From Helicoverpa zea (Eukaryota; Arthropoda; Insecta; Lepidoptera; Noctuidae): a stretch of DNA of 64,000 nucleotides. The stretch covers positions 11,278,501-11,342,500 of the forward strand of contig NC_061469.1 of NCBI RefSeq assembly GCF_022581195.2, in the 5' to 3' direction. Made by a program: the position numbers and the translations under genes. Positions 23,171-35,007 of the stretch are shown here, one piece after another. The number at the start of each line of letters is the position of its first letter. Position 1 is the stretch's first letter. The notes beneath the pieces were generated by a model. It had not been told where the DNA came from. It made no database searches and saw only the letters and a program-made list of their open reading frames with translations.

Positions 23171-26100
23171 CGGCCATGCTGACATACGCTCGTCCTCGAG
23201 CGTCTTCTGAAAACAAGACAGCAAACTGCTCGATCATCCTGACATACTCAGTCACATCAAATCAAGTCAAATCAGTCAGTCAAATCTTTAAGTTGCGAGC
23301 CTTTTTTTACAACCAGAGACTGTTAAACCATTCTCATCGGTATTACAACCGGAGACCGTTAAACCATTCTCATCGGTATTACAACCGGAGACCGTTAAAC
23401 CATTTTTAAATTACCTTTTTCTCTCATCTTTTTCTCTTTTTTTTTAGCTTACTTTTTTTTTGTGACCTTTTTTCCCCTTTTTCTTTTCTTTTTTTTTTAT
23501 AAAATCTCACATAGCCTACACAAAATAGTTGGTTAGTCACCAGAACCTACGACCCATTAAGGCCAGTTCTTAACATGATTCGGTTTGTCATAAGTCGCAG
23601 AACATTGACCCAGAGAGCCATTTCCTAAAATCAGTCACACCAGTCACGTGTCAGAGCAGTCCCCAAGATTTGTCACACTTGTCACATGTCATGGAATATC
23701 GGCCCTGCGAGCCAGTTCAGTTAAGCTAGTTACGTTAAGTTAGCCACCAATCATCACTTTCTGAAGTCATGTCAGTCGAACATCATGATCATTTCTGAAG
23801 TCGTGTCATATAAGTACAGGTCAAAGAACATTAATTGAAATTCGTCACTGTCACCGTCATTATCAGATGACACCTTATACCTTCCATGATCGTGAGCCGC
23901 CGTCTCGGCCTCCTCAGTCCTTAGTTGGAATACAAGCTACTTCAAGTAAGCCTACACGGGCTCCAGGTATGTTACCACAGCACTTTTCGAGTGGTCTTAC
24001 TAGTACTCGAATTCAATATAAGATGGTCTCAAATGAACCTTAGCGATTTCCTATAAAGTTTCACGACACTAGTTGCACGGGACCATACAGTTGTTCCCAT
24101 GGAGAATATTCGGCAAGAAACCCCATAGAAGATACCTATCATATTGTTCGTACTCATCATTATCTACGTCTATTACAATGAAAGCAAAAGCCCTAGAAAT
24201 TCCTATGCAATTGAGTTTCGGTTTCTTCCGCTCAAATTAGACGCTCGATTGGTATACGGTATATTGCACTGAACCTGGTACTATTTGCTACTCAATCAAC
24301 ATCAACAACAACGATCTGAAGAGTATGATGATGACTGACGGGTATATGATGATTATAATGAACTTCTACGAGCCCGTCGCGCAACGTTTGAATCATTCTC
24401 TACAATCGCAAATAGGCACTAAAAATTTCGCATTGCTCGCCCTATCTGACTGTTGGCCAAAAATTCTACTATTGTTATAAGAGTAGTAGAATTTTTACAG
24501 GATTTCTTGAATACTCCGACTGGTATACGATTATCTGATTGGAAAGACTAGCCGGAAGACAACAGCTACTGTTCAAGGCCTAAGTACAGATTCAAATAAG
24601 GGATTCCTAGTTGAAAGGTTGTATTCGATCCCTGAAGTCAGACTACCAAAAGGCCCAACTCTATGATCAAGATCTATGAATTCGTAAAGAGAGGTCAGCT
24701 ATTAATATAGCCGTTTCTAGGTAATTACAATACAAAAGACTCAACAACCAAACCTCCTACTATAACCACACAGCCAATTCTACTAGTCTGCTATTGTGTG
24801 AGTCGAACTTTCAGACCGAAGTCAGACCTAGCACTACAACGATTTGGGATATCTCCGCCCAGTCCGGGACAGTCAACGTCACCGCGCACAACCGGTAAAC
24901 ACTGAGTCACGTTGACTATAGGGATAATTTCTCGACTTATCAACAGCTAGAACGGCAGCTAACGTCCATTGCAAAACTCTCTCGGTATCGTTATCCTCAC
25001 ATTCAATAAGCAACTAACTATATCTAGTAGACATTAAAGTCAAACCAACTATGTCAGCCTCCCTTACAATGAACTCTCTCTGTTCGCGTTTACATACTAC
25101 CTGATTAACCAAACAGATCGACCGATCGTGGCGCAGAGCCAGATACCCCGTCAACTCAGCCACAAACCCGACAATTTCTGCTCCCCCGGCAAACTTCATC
25201 TCAGACGGCATCCGTGAAGTCAGAAAAGGAAAGTGCTTAGGCAACTGACTAAACTTTGAAAACATTTGGGTCAGCAGTGGCCCCCCCAGCCGTCAAGTCC
25301 CAAATGTGTGGTGCAACAATAGCCATCCGCGCCGATGAGGCAATATTCTGGGAACAGCAACAGTCCTCCTCCGGAAAATCTAACCTAAACAAGAGGCAAG
25401 TCCTTCACACCGACACGCTCAGAGTAAGACAGGCACCACTCACCAGACCTACACTCCAGAAATCACAGCCATAAGTGCGCACCAACACTAGCCAGAACGA
25501 CTCAACGGCACTACACCCCTGACACATTTCTCCTACGCATCACGAGCTGCACTACCACCAGTTACGGATTTCAAGAACAGCAATCACCTTTCAAACGAAG
25601 AAACCGGTCACATCAGCTGCCAAGCATGAAATAAAATAAAGATCCAACTTTCAAATTGTGAATTACAACTACGATTGTCACTCACACGAACGCCTTCCAT
25701 TCGACAGGCTTTACATGACCTTTGTGTCCCTTAGCCGACTTATCAGGTTTTCTAGGAACCACAGTAACGCGACACTAACTGTACTCACACATATTTACAC
25801 GAGTCTCTTCCTGATCACCACGCTGCTATCGCACAGGCCAACGGGTCTTTTCCAAGTCACCCCGATACCCATCATAGGTACAGCATAACACAATAAAATC
25901 ACTAAGTAGGCGTAAGAAGTAACAACACCTTGCCAACAAATCTATAGTCTGACGTATAATTGAATTATTCTATGTAACTGAAAGACATTAATCAGAACCC
26001 GTGGAACTACTTCTCAGCGTCGGTGATTCCACTAGTTAACTACCACTGACAATAATTGTGTGCCAGCTGATTGTTGACCACGGCGATCGTATAATTAGCC

Positions 26101-27145
26101 CTTATTACGAGATCAGCCAGCCGCGCACATATTATAGTGCGCAGGCATCTGCGCAGACACAGACGTACCCTATTCCTTCAATCTCATAGCGACAGCCCAA
26201 CACAACCAGAGAGAAACCACAAGGAGGACCGACATCAATGCGCTCTCCAATGAAGGGTGCGTCAATCAGCATCTTCCAGGCTCCGGGCTGCCTTTTGAAA
26301 ATTTACAAAACCAACAAAGCGAACTCGTCCCGACCCGAGATCCCGCGCACAACAGTCGCCCTACGTGACAACTAAACCAACGACACAGTTCATATCTACC
26401 AATACCACTAGTCAACGAGGCAGTTCCACGTTTAATAACCTCGTGTAAAAAATAACCTCAACATAAAACTATGGATTGAACAATGGATTGGTCTCACCGG
26501 GTTTTTCCACTCAACGTGCGTGACGATCGCACATCGCTATGGCGCGCAGTACAGCAAAGCTTTCGCGGACGTGTAGCCACGGAGATGCACAAGCACCAAC
26601 ACTCCGACCTCACAAAGACACGTTGGGCTAATGGCAGGCAGCGTCGTAATTTTCTCGCCATATTGCACAATGATCACCGTCATTGTTGAAACATGAAGAA
26701 AAAAAAAAAGACAAATTCGGTCAATTTTCTAGCATACCTTCAATAACTAGCTTGACATGTAACAATGGAAACCGATACCATTACCATAACCGTGGTTACC
26801 ATACTTGTACCTTCGCTGAAATTCTTAATAAATCTTCTACTACAAACTCCATTTTAAATTATCGACTTCCATTTTTTTTCTTTTAAGTGGGTAGGCAATT
26901 TATCTTCACGTGGCGAGTTCTCCCGAAACCAGTCTGGTCATTCACCAACCAACCAACATCATGTTGCAGTACGAGATTCACCACCCAGGATTCTTGCTTG
27001 TGCTTGCCTGGCTTGATTCAATGCGATAGCAGTGTTGCATCAGGCGTATCAACTTTTGCCACTAGAATCTTCACATTTTGAACACGTGGGCGATGCAGGG
27101 CAATCCTTAACAGATGTGGGCATTCGGATTGTATCCCACTTCTGA
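23171..27145 (-). other. Internal region of LTR element A, no intact ORF
   Basis: 3,975 bp. No open frame over about 83 codons on either strand and no protease, reverse transcriptase, RNase H or integrase motif that I recognise. On the plus strand 24290-24550 reads protein-like for short stretches, broken by stops, but I could not match it to gag. A 36-bp tandem repeat lies at its left edge (23309-23404). The minus-strand start TCAGAAGTGGGATACAATCC at 27145 could be the primer-binding site. Confidence 0.65.
23309..23404. repeat. 36-bp tandem repeat, about 2.6 copies
   Basis: GTTAAACCATTCTCATCGGT begins at 23322, 23358 and 23394, followed each time by ATTACAACCGGAGACC, except that the array ends after the third start. 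The first partial unit differs (CCAGAGACT). Confidence 0.85.
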
Positions 27146-27379
27146 TGTCGGCGTCAGGATCCGACATCGTTAAATAAAACAAAGGGGTTCTCACACAATC
27201 ACTTGGTTTATTCCAATTAACACAATATTAGTCACTACAATTATTTATCACAAATTTGTGGGAGGTGTGCACTCGGCAACGGTCGGCGAACGAATGACCC
27301 GAGTCGTGCGCGCGCGCCGCTTTATATAAGGTCCACCGTTGACAGATCGACAGTTGACACATCGACGGTGGCGCCGTCA
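27146..27379 (-). repeat. LTR A, right copy, with core promoter and poly(A) signal
   Basis: Intact 234-bp LTR. On the minus strand: TATAAA (plus 27321-27326), then the arthropod-type initiator TCATTC (plus 27292-27297) with its A 31 bp from the first T of TATAAA, then AATAAA (plus 27207-27212) near the end. That order is U3-R-U5 and fixes transcription to the left. As this copy is the 5' LTR in that orientation, it is the one that would drive the element. Confidence 0.85.
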
Positions 27380-27385
27380 AATATA

Positions 27386-28010
27386 TGTAGGATCAGGAGA
27401 GCCGAGCGGTACACCATCAGGGTTTGGAGTCCCCATTTTATTGGGATAGACAAGACTTTATAACAAAATAACAATGTTTAATTACACAAAATAATAATCC
27501 ACACAGTATACACACTTTAAAACAATAAATTAGGTAGACCACGAACAGACCTTACGGTCACAGTTCGTACAGTGGCATAGGCCACCCACATACGCAGTAT
27601 GTTAGTAAATAATATGGCGACACGAACAGACTTTACAGTCACAGTTCGTACAGCGGCGTAAGCCACCCACATACACAGTATGTTAGTAAATAATATGGCG
27701 ACACGAACAGACTTTACAGTCACAGTTCGTACAGCGGCGTAAGCCACCCACATACAAAGTATGTTTGTAAATAATATGGCGAAACGAACAGACCCTAGAC
27801 TAGGGTCACAGTCCGTACAGCGGCGTAAGCCACCCAAGTACAAAGTGTATCGTATGCCAATACAGCTATGTGAATATACAGCGAGGCTGTACCAAGGAAA
27901 CCGACAGTTTTGTCGGGAGCAGGAGCTCTATAATGAGTCTAATCCGAAGATAGACTGATTTCGTCATCAAATGCATGTCCTTTTATAGGACGTTCGAACA
28001 ATGACCCCTC
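27386..28010 (-). mobile_element. Probable solo or partial LTR (LTR C) on the minus strand
   Basis: On the minus strand TATAAAA (plus 27981-27987) is followed 31 bp later by TCAGTC (plus 27953-27958, A at 27956), a well-formed TATA plus initiator. Downstream come an 81-bp tandem array and CAATAAAATGGGGACTCC near 27425-27445, then a CCTACA end at 27386. This order resembles U3-R-U5. I could not find the outer U3 border or a target duplication, so the extent is approximate. LTR element A inserted immediately beside it. Confidence 0.5.
27541..27864. repeat. 81-bp tandem repeat, about four copies
   Basis: ACGAACAGAC recurs at exact 81-bp steps (27541, 27622, 27703, 27784). Each unit holds GTCACAGTTCGTACAG and CCACCCACATAC with few changes; the fourth unit is the most diverged. 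As 81 is a multiple of three, a repetitive open frame appears on the minus strand by chance. Confidence 0.9.
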
Positions 28011-28877
28011 TCCACAACAACTCTGTCCAAAGCGCGCGAAAGCGCGCCATGCGTTTACTTGATACAACATTATTAAGATTAAGGTTAATCTAACTAGATT
28101 CTTACAAGACTTTTACATTGCAAAGTTGTTAAATTATCCAAGAATGCTTATTGTAATTAGACAATCGCATTTAAACGTTAAAATAATCAAAATAACATGT
28201 TATTGTTGATATTGACAAAATCCATTTAGTTTCTGTTATTATAATAAGTACCTAGTCAAAAATTCAATTCACATGTTTACAGAGTACTTTATAAATCTAG
28301 TTTAGATTTATTAGACAAGAAATTGGCAAGAATACTTAATAATAATCGGTAATACGGTACCTTGGACCCTGTGCCCGATATCGGTGGCAACCTATTTTTT
28401 ATATTTTTAAATGTTTTTTATTTTTATATTTAATATTTAAAAATGTAAATTATATGCTGGAAAATAAATAAATACCAAAATAAAAATCGGTAATAAAAGA
28501 ATCAAAACATTCATTTGGATATTACTATTGTTCACGCACCGGGGCGCGAACCATTTTTAATCTATGGTCATACATTGTTGTTTTTTTTATTATTTTCGTT
28601 TGGATACAGACAACGGTGATTGACATTGACATCTATCTGTCACATTTTTGTTCGGATATCCACAGTGGTAATTGATCTATCTCCGACATATATTATATTT
28701 GCTTTTAGAAGAATACTCACTATTGATAGTTAGATAGATTATTCTTTATTGTACACCAAGAAAATTTACAACACAGGACATCACAAAACACAAAGAAGAG
28801 TACAAATGGCAGTCTTCTAGCGTTTTCTTCCAGACAACCTTTGGATGAAGTTTATATTGCGTCGATTTTGGTTTTTA
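28011..28877. other. Non-coding stretch, no gene seen
   Basis: AT-rich. It contains the short GC palindromic run GCGCGCGAAAGCGCGCC near 28035 and an A/T-only stretch near 28390-28450. No supportable gene. Confidence 0.5.
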
Positions 28878-28915
28878 ACCCCCGACGCAAAAACGACGGG
28901 GTGTTATAAGTTTGA

Positions 28916-28965
<50 letters not shown>

Positions 28966-29600
28966 GCATCGTAGCTCCCAAACGGATGATCCGATTGTAA
29001 TGCGGTTTTTTTTCTTTGAATGGAATGTCATTCGGGAGTGTTCTTAGCTATGTTTGGTGGAAATCGGTTCAGGTCTTCAAGGTCATCAGCTCGTTTGTTA
29101 GGTGTGATAGGAATGTTACACGCTCAGTTTACTTGCAAGCATATGTGGGATCTGAAATTTGAAATACTAATGTCTTCTGGAACCACTGAGCTGGTCTGCT
29201 TAGGACACGAAGATAGGAGACGTAACCCTGAACTGCCGTTTAGTAAACCCATCGAGTTTGGGCTCGTTGAATTTGTCTTGACGAGTTCTCTTCATGTTTC
29301 TGAGTGACGAGAACCTGATGCTGGAAATGGGATGTGGCGGATGAAACCCTGGAATGCCGGAATGAAACGGATAAACCGATTTATATTTTTGCTGAAAATC
29401 TAGAATGACCAAAGGTTAATCTTTGTTGTTTCTCAATCTGTGCAATTCTCCCAGAGCTGGTTTGTCATGAGGATTGTTAAACAGCTTCTTTTGGCCGAGA
29501 TCGCATATAGCGACCCCATCTTAAAATAAAAGAAATTAAATGAAAGAAGGAAAAATTAAGGAGCTCCTTCAAAAAGCATGAAATAAAACTAAATTATAAA
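28878..29600 (+). repeat. Interspersed repeat starting ACCCCCGACGCAAAAACGAC
   Basis: It opens with CCCCCGACGCAAAAACGACG and GGGTGTTATAAG, then a long (GT)n run at 28920-28962 and GTAGCTCCCAAACGGATGAT. I recognise this as a widespread lepidopteran repeat head. Its CCCCCGAC motif recurs in the TIR at 29606. No ORF with known motifs. Confidence 0.55.
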
Positions 29601-29736
29601 TTTAAAAAACCCCCGACCCATAAAAAAGCACGCAATTATTATGACATAAGGTTAAAAACGCTAAACCTTATAAAAAGCAAAAAATAACTTTTAACACTAC
29701 GTAAGTACCAACTAAAGCATGTCAGACTAAACTAAA

Positions 29737-29947
29737 TTTTGACGTGTCGGGGGACCGCTTTTTACCTTTAAAAATACTTACATAAATCAAATGATACCTA
29801 CCTAATTACAACATTCGTATAAAAAAAAACACGTATCTAAACAAAATTGTATAAAAAGTTATAAGAAGTATATGTAATGTAGTAGTATATGATTACTTCT
29901 AACGTTAGGCTAATAAATTAGAGCGGTCCCCCGACAGGACAAAATCT
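29737..29947. repeat. Short inverted-repeat unit (MITE-like)
   Basis: TTTTGACGTGTCGGGGGACC near 29737 pairs with GGTCCCCCGACAGGACAAAA near 29928, separated by about 170 bp of AT-rich DNA. It directly abuts the left 136-bp arm. No ORF. Confidence 0.5.
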
Positions 29948-30380
29948 AGACACACGGCAGTGTGTCCGCCAAGTTCGAGCAAAAAAAGCGACACACCGGC
30001 CGTGGGTTATATTACACGAACCATTTCGGGCCAAATTCGACCCCCCTGTAACTCAAAATCTATTTTATTTACGCATATCAAATTTCTAGTATCTGTTGAG
30101 ACCCCCTCACTTATCTAAAATACAAAATTTCATTAATATACCTATTGTAGGTCTTGAGATATTGACGTCAGAAAATCGCTATTTTTACTATACACTGATT
30201 CACTTATTCACTGACTCACTCATCAAAAACCTAGACCACTTCCAATGGTCGTATTGACTTGAAATTTGGCATGGAGGTAGGTCTTTATGTCAAGGTAAAG
30301 GGAAAAATCTGAAAATGGCCAAGTGTGAGTCGGTTTCAAAATAATGAAGGTGTTTTATACCCGGTGTAAATTTATACCCC

Positions 30381-30567
30381 TGTAGTGTATGCAGGTACAT
30401 GTGCATCATTGTATAGGTTATGTCATTATTATGACGCCTCGTGCGCATACGTCACTCGGTTATAAATACCGGATCGAGCGGTGGGGAGTCAGTCGTTGTC
30501 AGACTGTCGACCTGTGTGGTGGTGCGTTGGCGAGTCGATTAACATAATAAAATGAGCGTACAATACA
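30381..30567 (+). repeat. LTR B, left copy, with core promoter
   Basis: TATAAATA (30461-30468) and the initiator TCAGTC (30489-30494, A at 30491) are 30 bp apart, the standard core-promoter spacing. AATAAA lies at 30546-30551. The copy ends GCGTACAATACA. I read it as identical to the joined right copy. Confidence 0.92.
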
Positions 30568-30587
30568 TTGGCGACGAGGATAAAACC
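30568..30587 (+). other. Candidate primer-binding site of element B
   Basis: TTGGCGACGAGGATAAAACC starts at the first base after the LTR. The TGGCGAC form is a usual LTR-retrotransposon primer site, complementary to a tRNA 3' end. Which tRNA is not determined. Confidence 0.7.
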
Positions 30588-31310
30588 GTGAGTGTTTGGA
30601 CCAACAGTTACCTATTATCTAATTTTTATAATTTTGAACTACCTATTAGTTCTGTGATCCAGAAAAATATTTGATATACAAGGTTATACTAAATAATTTG
30701 TCCTATTCATGCCTATACCAAATTAATGTATGCTAAATAAGCTTTGACAACAAGTAACCTCTGACCGATGTTAATATTCAATCATATTAAAAAGAGCAAA
30801 AGGAAAGAAGGAAGGGAAGAGAGTAGAATGACAAAGTATACATAACTTTTATGTTCATGTATGTATCACCCGAATTGCAAACAAATTTTAACCTTTTTAC
30901 GTAATTCTTTGTTTAAGTTTACCTTGTTACAATTCTAATGGAAGTAGCAATATTTATTGCAGGTGTTAATATTTATCAAATGAGTAATTTATAATACAAA
31001 ATCAGTACTTGGTGATCAGTTTACTCATTCTTAAACCTGCATCAAAGTTTATTCAATAATAGGCATTTATTGGAAGCAATATAAAGTTGCTGGTTGTTGA
31101 ATTGTCGTCAAGACGACTTTAGCAGTGGTGGGATTTCCTAGAGGATATAATACAATAACCTATTTGCCTTATAATCAATTGTGTTTAATAATTGTTGTGC
31201 TTGCATGCCAACAAGGCGGAATGTACACGGATCTTATTATGTTGTTTACAATCCTATTTTGTAAGTGCCTGCATTCTAAGCAAATAAAAACCTATTCTAT
31301 TCCAAAAATC
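30588..31310. other. Element B internal region, left, no gene seen
   Basis: AT-rich, no gag motif and no long open frame, although an autonomous element would start gag here. Confidence 0.6.
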
Positions 31311-31905
31311 TGCTGGTCATTAAATTGACAGCTTGACGGTTAGCAGTAGTGTATATCTACTGGTCATTAGATTGACAGCTTGGCAGTTGGCAGTAGTGTG
31401 TATCTACTGGTCATTAAATTGACAGCCTGATTGTTGGCAGTAGTCTATATCTACTGGTCATTAAATTGACAGCTTGACGGTTAGCAGTAGTGTATATCTA
31501 CTGGTCATTAGATTGACAGCTTGGCAGTTGGCAGTAGTGTGTATCTACTGGTCATTAAATTGACAGCCTGATTGTTGGCAGTAGTCTATATCTACTGGTC
31601 ATTGAATTGACAGCTTGATGGTTGGCAGTAGTGTGTATCTACTGGTCATTAAATTGACAGCCTGATTGTTGGCAGTAGTCTATATCTACTGGGCATTGAA
31701 TTGACAGCTTGATGGTTGGCAGTAGTGTATATCTACTGGTCATTAAATTGACAGCTTGGCAGTTGGCAGTAGTCTATATCTACTGGTCATTAAATTGACA
31801 GCTTGACAGTTGGCAGTAGTCTATATCTACTGGTCATTAAATTGACAGCTTGACAGTTAACGGTAGTGAACGTCTACTGGTCATTCAATTGACTGTACAC
31901 GCATA
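31311..31905 (+). repeat. 47-bp tandem array, about 12.5 units
   Basis: TGGTCAT (once TGGGCAT) recurs at exact 47-bp steps from 31314 to 31878, thirteen starts with no indels. The unit reads CTACTGGTCATTAAATTGAC, then AGCTTGACGGTTAGCAGTAG, then TGTATAT. Variants run A-B-C-A-B-C, then mixed, so a 141-bp higher-order unit is duplicated. It lies inside LTR element B. Gapless spacing suggests unequal exchange or replication slippage, not a CRISPR-like design. Confidence 0.95.
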
Positions 31906-32632
31906 AATTATCTGGCGATAGTTGTCAACTACTGCAACAACTAAATAGTAAATCTTGATAATTTTTATATTTTCTGTGCCCGGTGATTTGGATCATAAAA
32001 AGCTTCCAAACTTAACTTCTCAGAGTCTAGTCAACAACTTATACCTGCTATATTGTTCTGGTACTTAACTAACTTAATTCAAGTGCTTGCAATATAGAGG
32101 ATATTACAAGAACAAACTGGTGGGTTATATACTTAACGGTTCTACAAATGACAAACATGTGCTAGGTATCTAGTTAAACAAACAGCACATTGAGGGACCG
32201 TAGTAGGTTGGCCATGTATGTTGAAGAACTCGCCCAGCTATACTGGTATGTATTCACCTATGCACAACATCCAAGTCCATCAACACCTCTAGTGGGTTGC
32301 CTACCCATAATAGTGTTAATTATAACAGTTGCTCAGTCACCCTAGGTATAATTTCAATACTTTTACTTTATTTTGCTGTATTAAAGAGGTTGTTATACAA
32401 CAGAGATATTCCAGAAGATACAGAACAGTAGAACAGCATACAAGCAGCAATACTAGCTGGAAAATGTGGATCAAAATTTTGGTATTCAATAGATAGAATC
32501 TTTGGTAAACATGCTAGCTCACAATTGTAATTTCAGTACTTTAGGTTGATATAAAACTCTTAGATCAAAAGAATATGGAACTAAGCATTGGAGCAATCTG
32601 TGATTTATTTGACAATGCTACTTTATCTACCC
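31906..32632. other. Element B internal region, no gene seen
   Basis: AT-rich non-coding DNA between the 47-bp array and the SINE. Confidence 0.5.
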
Positions 32633-32951
32633 AACTGCCTCGTTGGTCTAGCTGTCGCAAGCGCGGCTGCTGAGCACGAGGTCTCGGGTTCGATTCCCGG
32701 GTCGGGCCTGGAAGTTGGTGATTGATACACCCGTGCATCGGAAAGCACGTAAATGTCGGTCCTGCGCCTGATCTCTTTCCGGTCGTGCCGGATTGCCGTC
32801 CCATCGGGTTATGAGAGTGAAGGAACAGTGAGTGCACCTGTGTCTGCGCAAATGCTTGTGCACTATAATATGTCCTGCGCAGTTGGCTAATCCCCTTACG
32901 TGAGTACAGCCGCCGTAGCCGATAATCGGCTAGGAGGACATCATCATCATT
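32633..32951 (+). mobile_element. tRNA-derived SINE, second copy
   Basis: Same family as 997-1374: A box at about 32644-32654, B box GGTTCGATTCC at 32687-32697, tail of CAT repeats. It lacks the 48-nt hairpin block. No clear target duplication. It is nested inside LTR element B, so it is younger than that lineage or was carried along with it. Confidence 0.85.
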
Positions 32952-34527
32952 TACTGGGCCTTCTCATCTGTGACAAAAAATCTTTTAAGGATGATACCTG
33001 GAAGGAGTTCCAATGTAGATACTTACTCTGGGAACTGTCTAATGATGATTAGCTCATGGATGATTGTTGCAATCAAGTTCTCAAAAGTTGATGATTGCGT
33101 GTGCTTTTAAAACCTTCAAGACTCAGGCTTGAATGAATTTTAATTGGTATCTTAGCCTCTTTTTTATTGATTTACATTGGTGTTTACAAATAGTTTAACA
33201 AAGTGGCCCTCATTATAATATTGTTATTTGCAAATTATGTTTTACAGTATTGCAGTACCAATAAGCAGTATAAGTACATTGAGAGTTGTGGAAGAATATG
33301 CTTCCATAGGAGCGAATAACGTAACCATATATGAACATATATGAAATAGAATCCATTTATTGATCTCAAGTTAATAAATCATCACATTAATATATTCTTG
33401 AAGTGCACACCTACTTGTAATATAAAGTTGTGTAATTTCCTCAACCCATCCCATAAGATAAGATCCATATGGGTGGTGGGATGGATATCTATTAACAAAA
33501 TAATGTCTTGTGTCCATAGCGTTAGGGTTAATAATAATTGATCTTAGAACACCAATCTTAGGTTACCGTAAGACAATTGGACTCGCATGAGAGGTAAAGA
33601 ACTTTATCACTATTTACATTTATCGACATTTATTACTCTTTTGTGCTAATTAAACTACACAGTTGCGTCGACATTTGGTTAATAATAACTAAAATATTAT
33701 TAAGTTCCTAAGTCCTACTGCAAAATATAATCTGAGTAAGTGTTCCTTAAAGTATAGGAAGTAAAATTGCCCTTAGTCACCAAATCGTTTAAAAATTTAC
33801 TGGGGTGCTGTCCCTATAAAAGATAATAATATTTTTATATTCTGGTTGTCTAACTAAAACAACGTAGATAAAGTCAGCTGCAATAAAGGGTAAGCGCTTT
33901 TGAACGAAACTATAAACATACTTATGCAGCCAACTATACTTACATAAAAAAAATATATATATTACGTTACCTATACGCGGTCATGAAATTGGAAAAGCGT
34001 AAAATATTAAAAATGGAAGCAGCACAAAGCTGATCATGAAATTGAGATATAGAATTAGAATCCCACATTTATCTATGTGTAGACAAATGTTTTAGAAAGT
34101 TTAGCGGTTGTTTTGCAAAAGGAAAATTGCATCGACTAGAAAACTGTTTGTGAGCTGCTGTCACCTTGTTGAAAGGAAGAAGAGCATGAGTTGAGGGTCA
34201 GGGACTCTTCTATTTTATGGTGATGCAGAATGTCACAGCTTCAAAATATATAGTGCAAAGTTAGTGACACCTGTTAAAGTGCGTTCGTTACATAATATGG
34301 TTCTAATTAGTTAAAATCTGATTCGTAATGTTACTTTACACCTTCGTTATAATCAATATGTAACCATGACACTAAAAAGCTTACCATCAAAGCATAATAA
34401 TTCTTTGACTACTTTAATTTTTGAAAACCACATTAATAAAAGCAAACAAACATTACAGAACAATGTCCGGTGATAATAGTGTTCTTGGATGCCTAACCGA
34501 AATATAAGTATTCCTATCGCACTATTA
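32952..34527. other. Element B internal region, no gene seen
   Basis: AT-rich, no coding motif or array. Confidence 0.5.
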
Positions 34528-34672
34528 TATCATCATCATCATCATCATCATCTCAGCCATAGGACGTCCACTGCTGAACATAGGCCTCCCCCTTTGATCT
34601 CCACAGATACCTTATAAAGACGACCTTATAAAGGTCACCGGAAGACGCTGGATGCAGGTCGCTTCCAACTAT
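34528..34672 (-). mobile_element. RTE LINE 3' fragment, minus strand
   Basis: On the minus strand it reads WRSKGEAYVQQWTSYG and a stop, then (GAT)n (plus 34530-34551). The RTE ORF at 57.9-60.7 kb ends WRALGEAYVQQWTAIG and a stop in its tail, so this is a severely 5'-truncated copy of a close relative. Confidence 0.85.
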
Positions 34673-35007
34673 TATATGCAGTAAGGTATTCATATGTTGG
34701 GTGTTGAAGCTTACAGTATGCTAAGAAGCTTACAGTTTCTTGACTAGATATTGGACATACATTGATGTAGGGTATTTAAAGCCTATATCAGAATTTCAGC
34801 GAGTGTACTAGCAGAAACGTGCAAAGTACTAGCGCTGATCAATAGGGTTGAAGACCAGATTGTTTGTTACATTGCTGAGATAATGATAGGCTTTGATATT
34901 CCACTCTCAAATTAAAAACTACATATTACCAAAATTAGTTGAGTTAGCATTCTCTTGCTTACAAGGCACACAAAGTACTTAACTCGTACATAGAACTACA
35001 ATTTAAA
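34673..35007. other. Element B internal region, no gene seen
   Basis: AT-rich, nothing supportable. Confidence 0.5.

Larger units (their letters stand above)
17257..27379 (-). mobile_element. LTR element A, non-autonomous, interrupted by LINE-1
   Basis: It is bounded by 234-bp TG...CA LTRs and a 4-bp target duplication AATA (17253-17256 and 27380-27383). Without the LINE it would be 4,443 bp. Three signs give minus orientation. The LTR holds TATAAA and a TCATTC initiator 31 bp apart on that strand. An AATAAA lies downstream of them. The bases just inside the right LTR read TCAGAAGTGGGAT on the minus strand, a plausible tRNA-complementary primer site. I see no clear polypurine tract at the other end. 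The internal region has no long ORF although the LTRs look identical, which fits a LARD-type element mobilised in trans. Confidence 0.8.

Noticed and set aside
24290..24550. Protein-like text on the plus strand of LTR A's interior, possible gag remnant
   Set aside because: It is broken by stops, not matched to any gag motif, and on the strand opposite to the inferred transcription. Stop density is not clearly below chance.
27517..27843. 108-codon repetitive minus-strand frame
   Set aside because: A by-product of the 81-bp array; no conserved motif beyond the repeat.
31311..31905. CRISPR-like regular array
   Set aside because: Whole 47-bp units repeat without unique spacers and there are no cas genes. 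It is a tandem satellite in a eukaryotic element.
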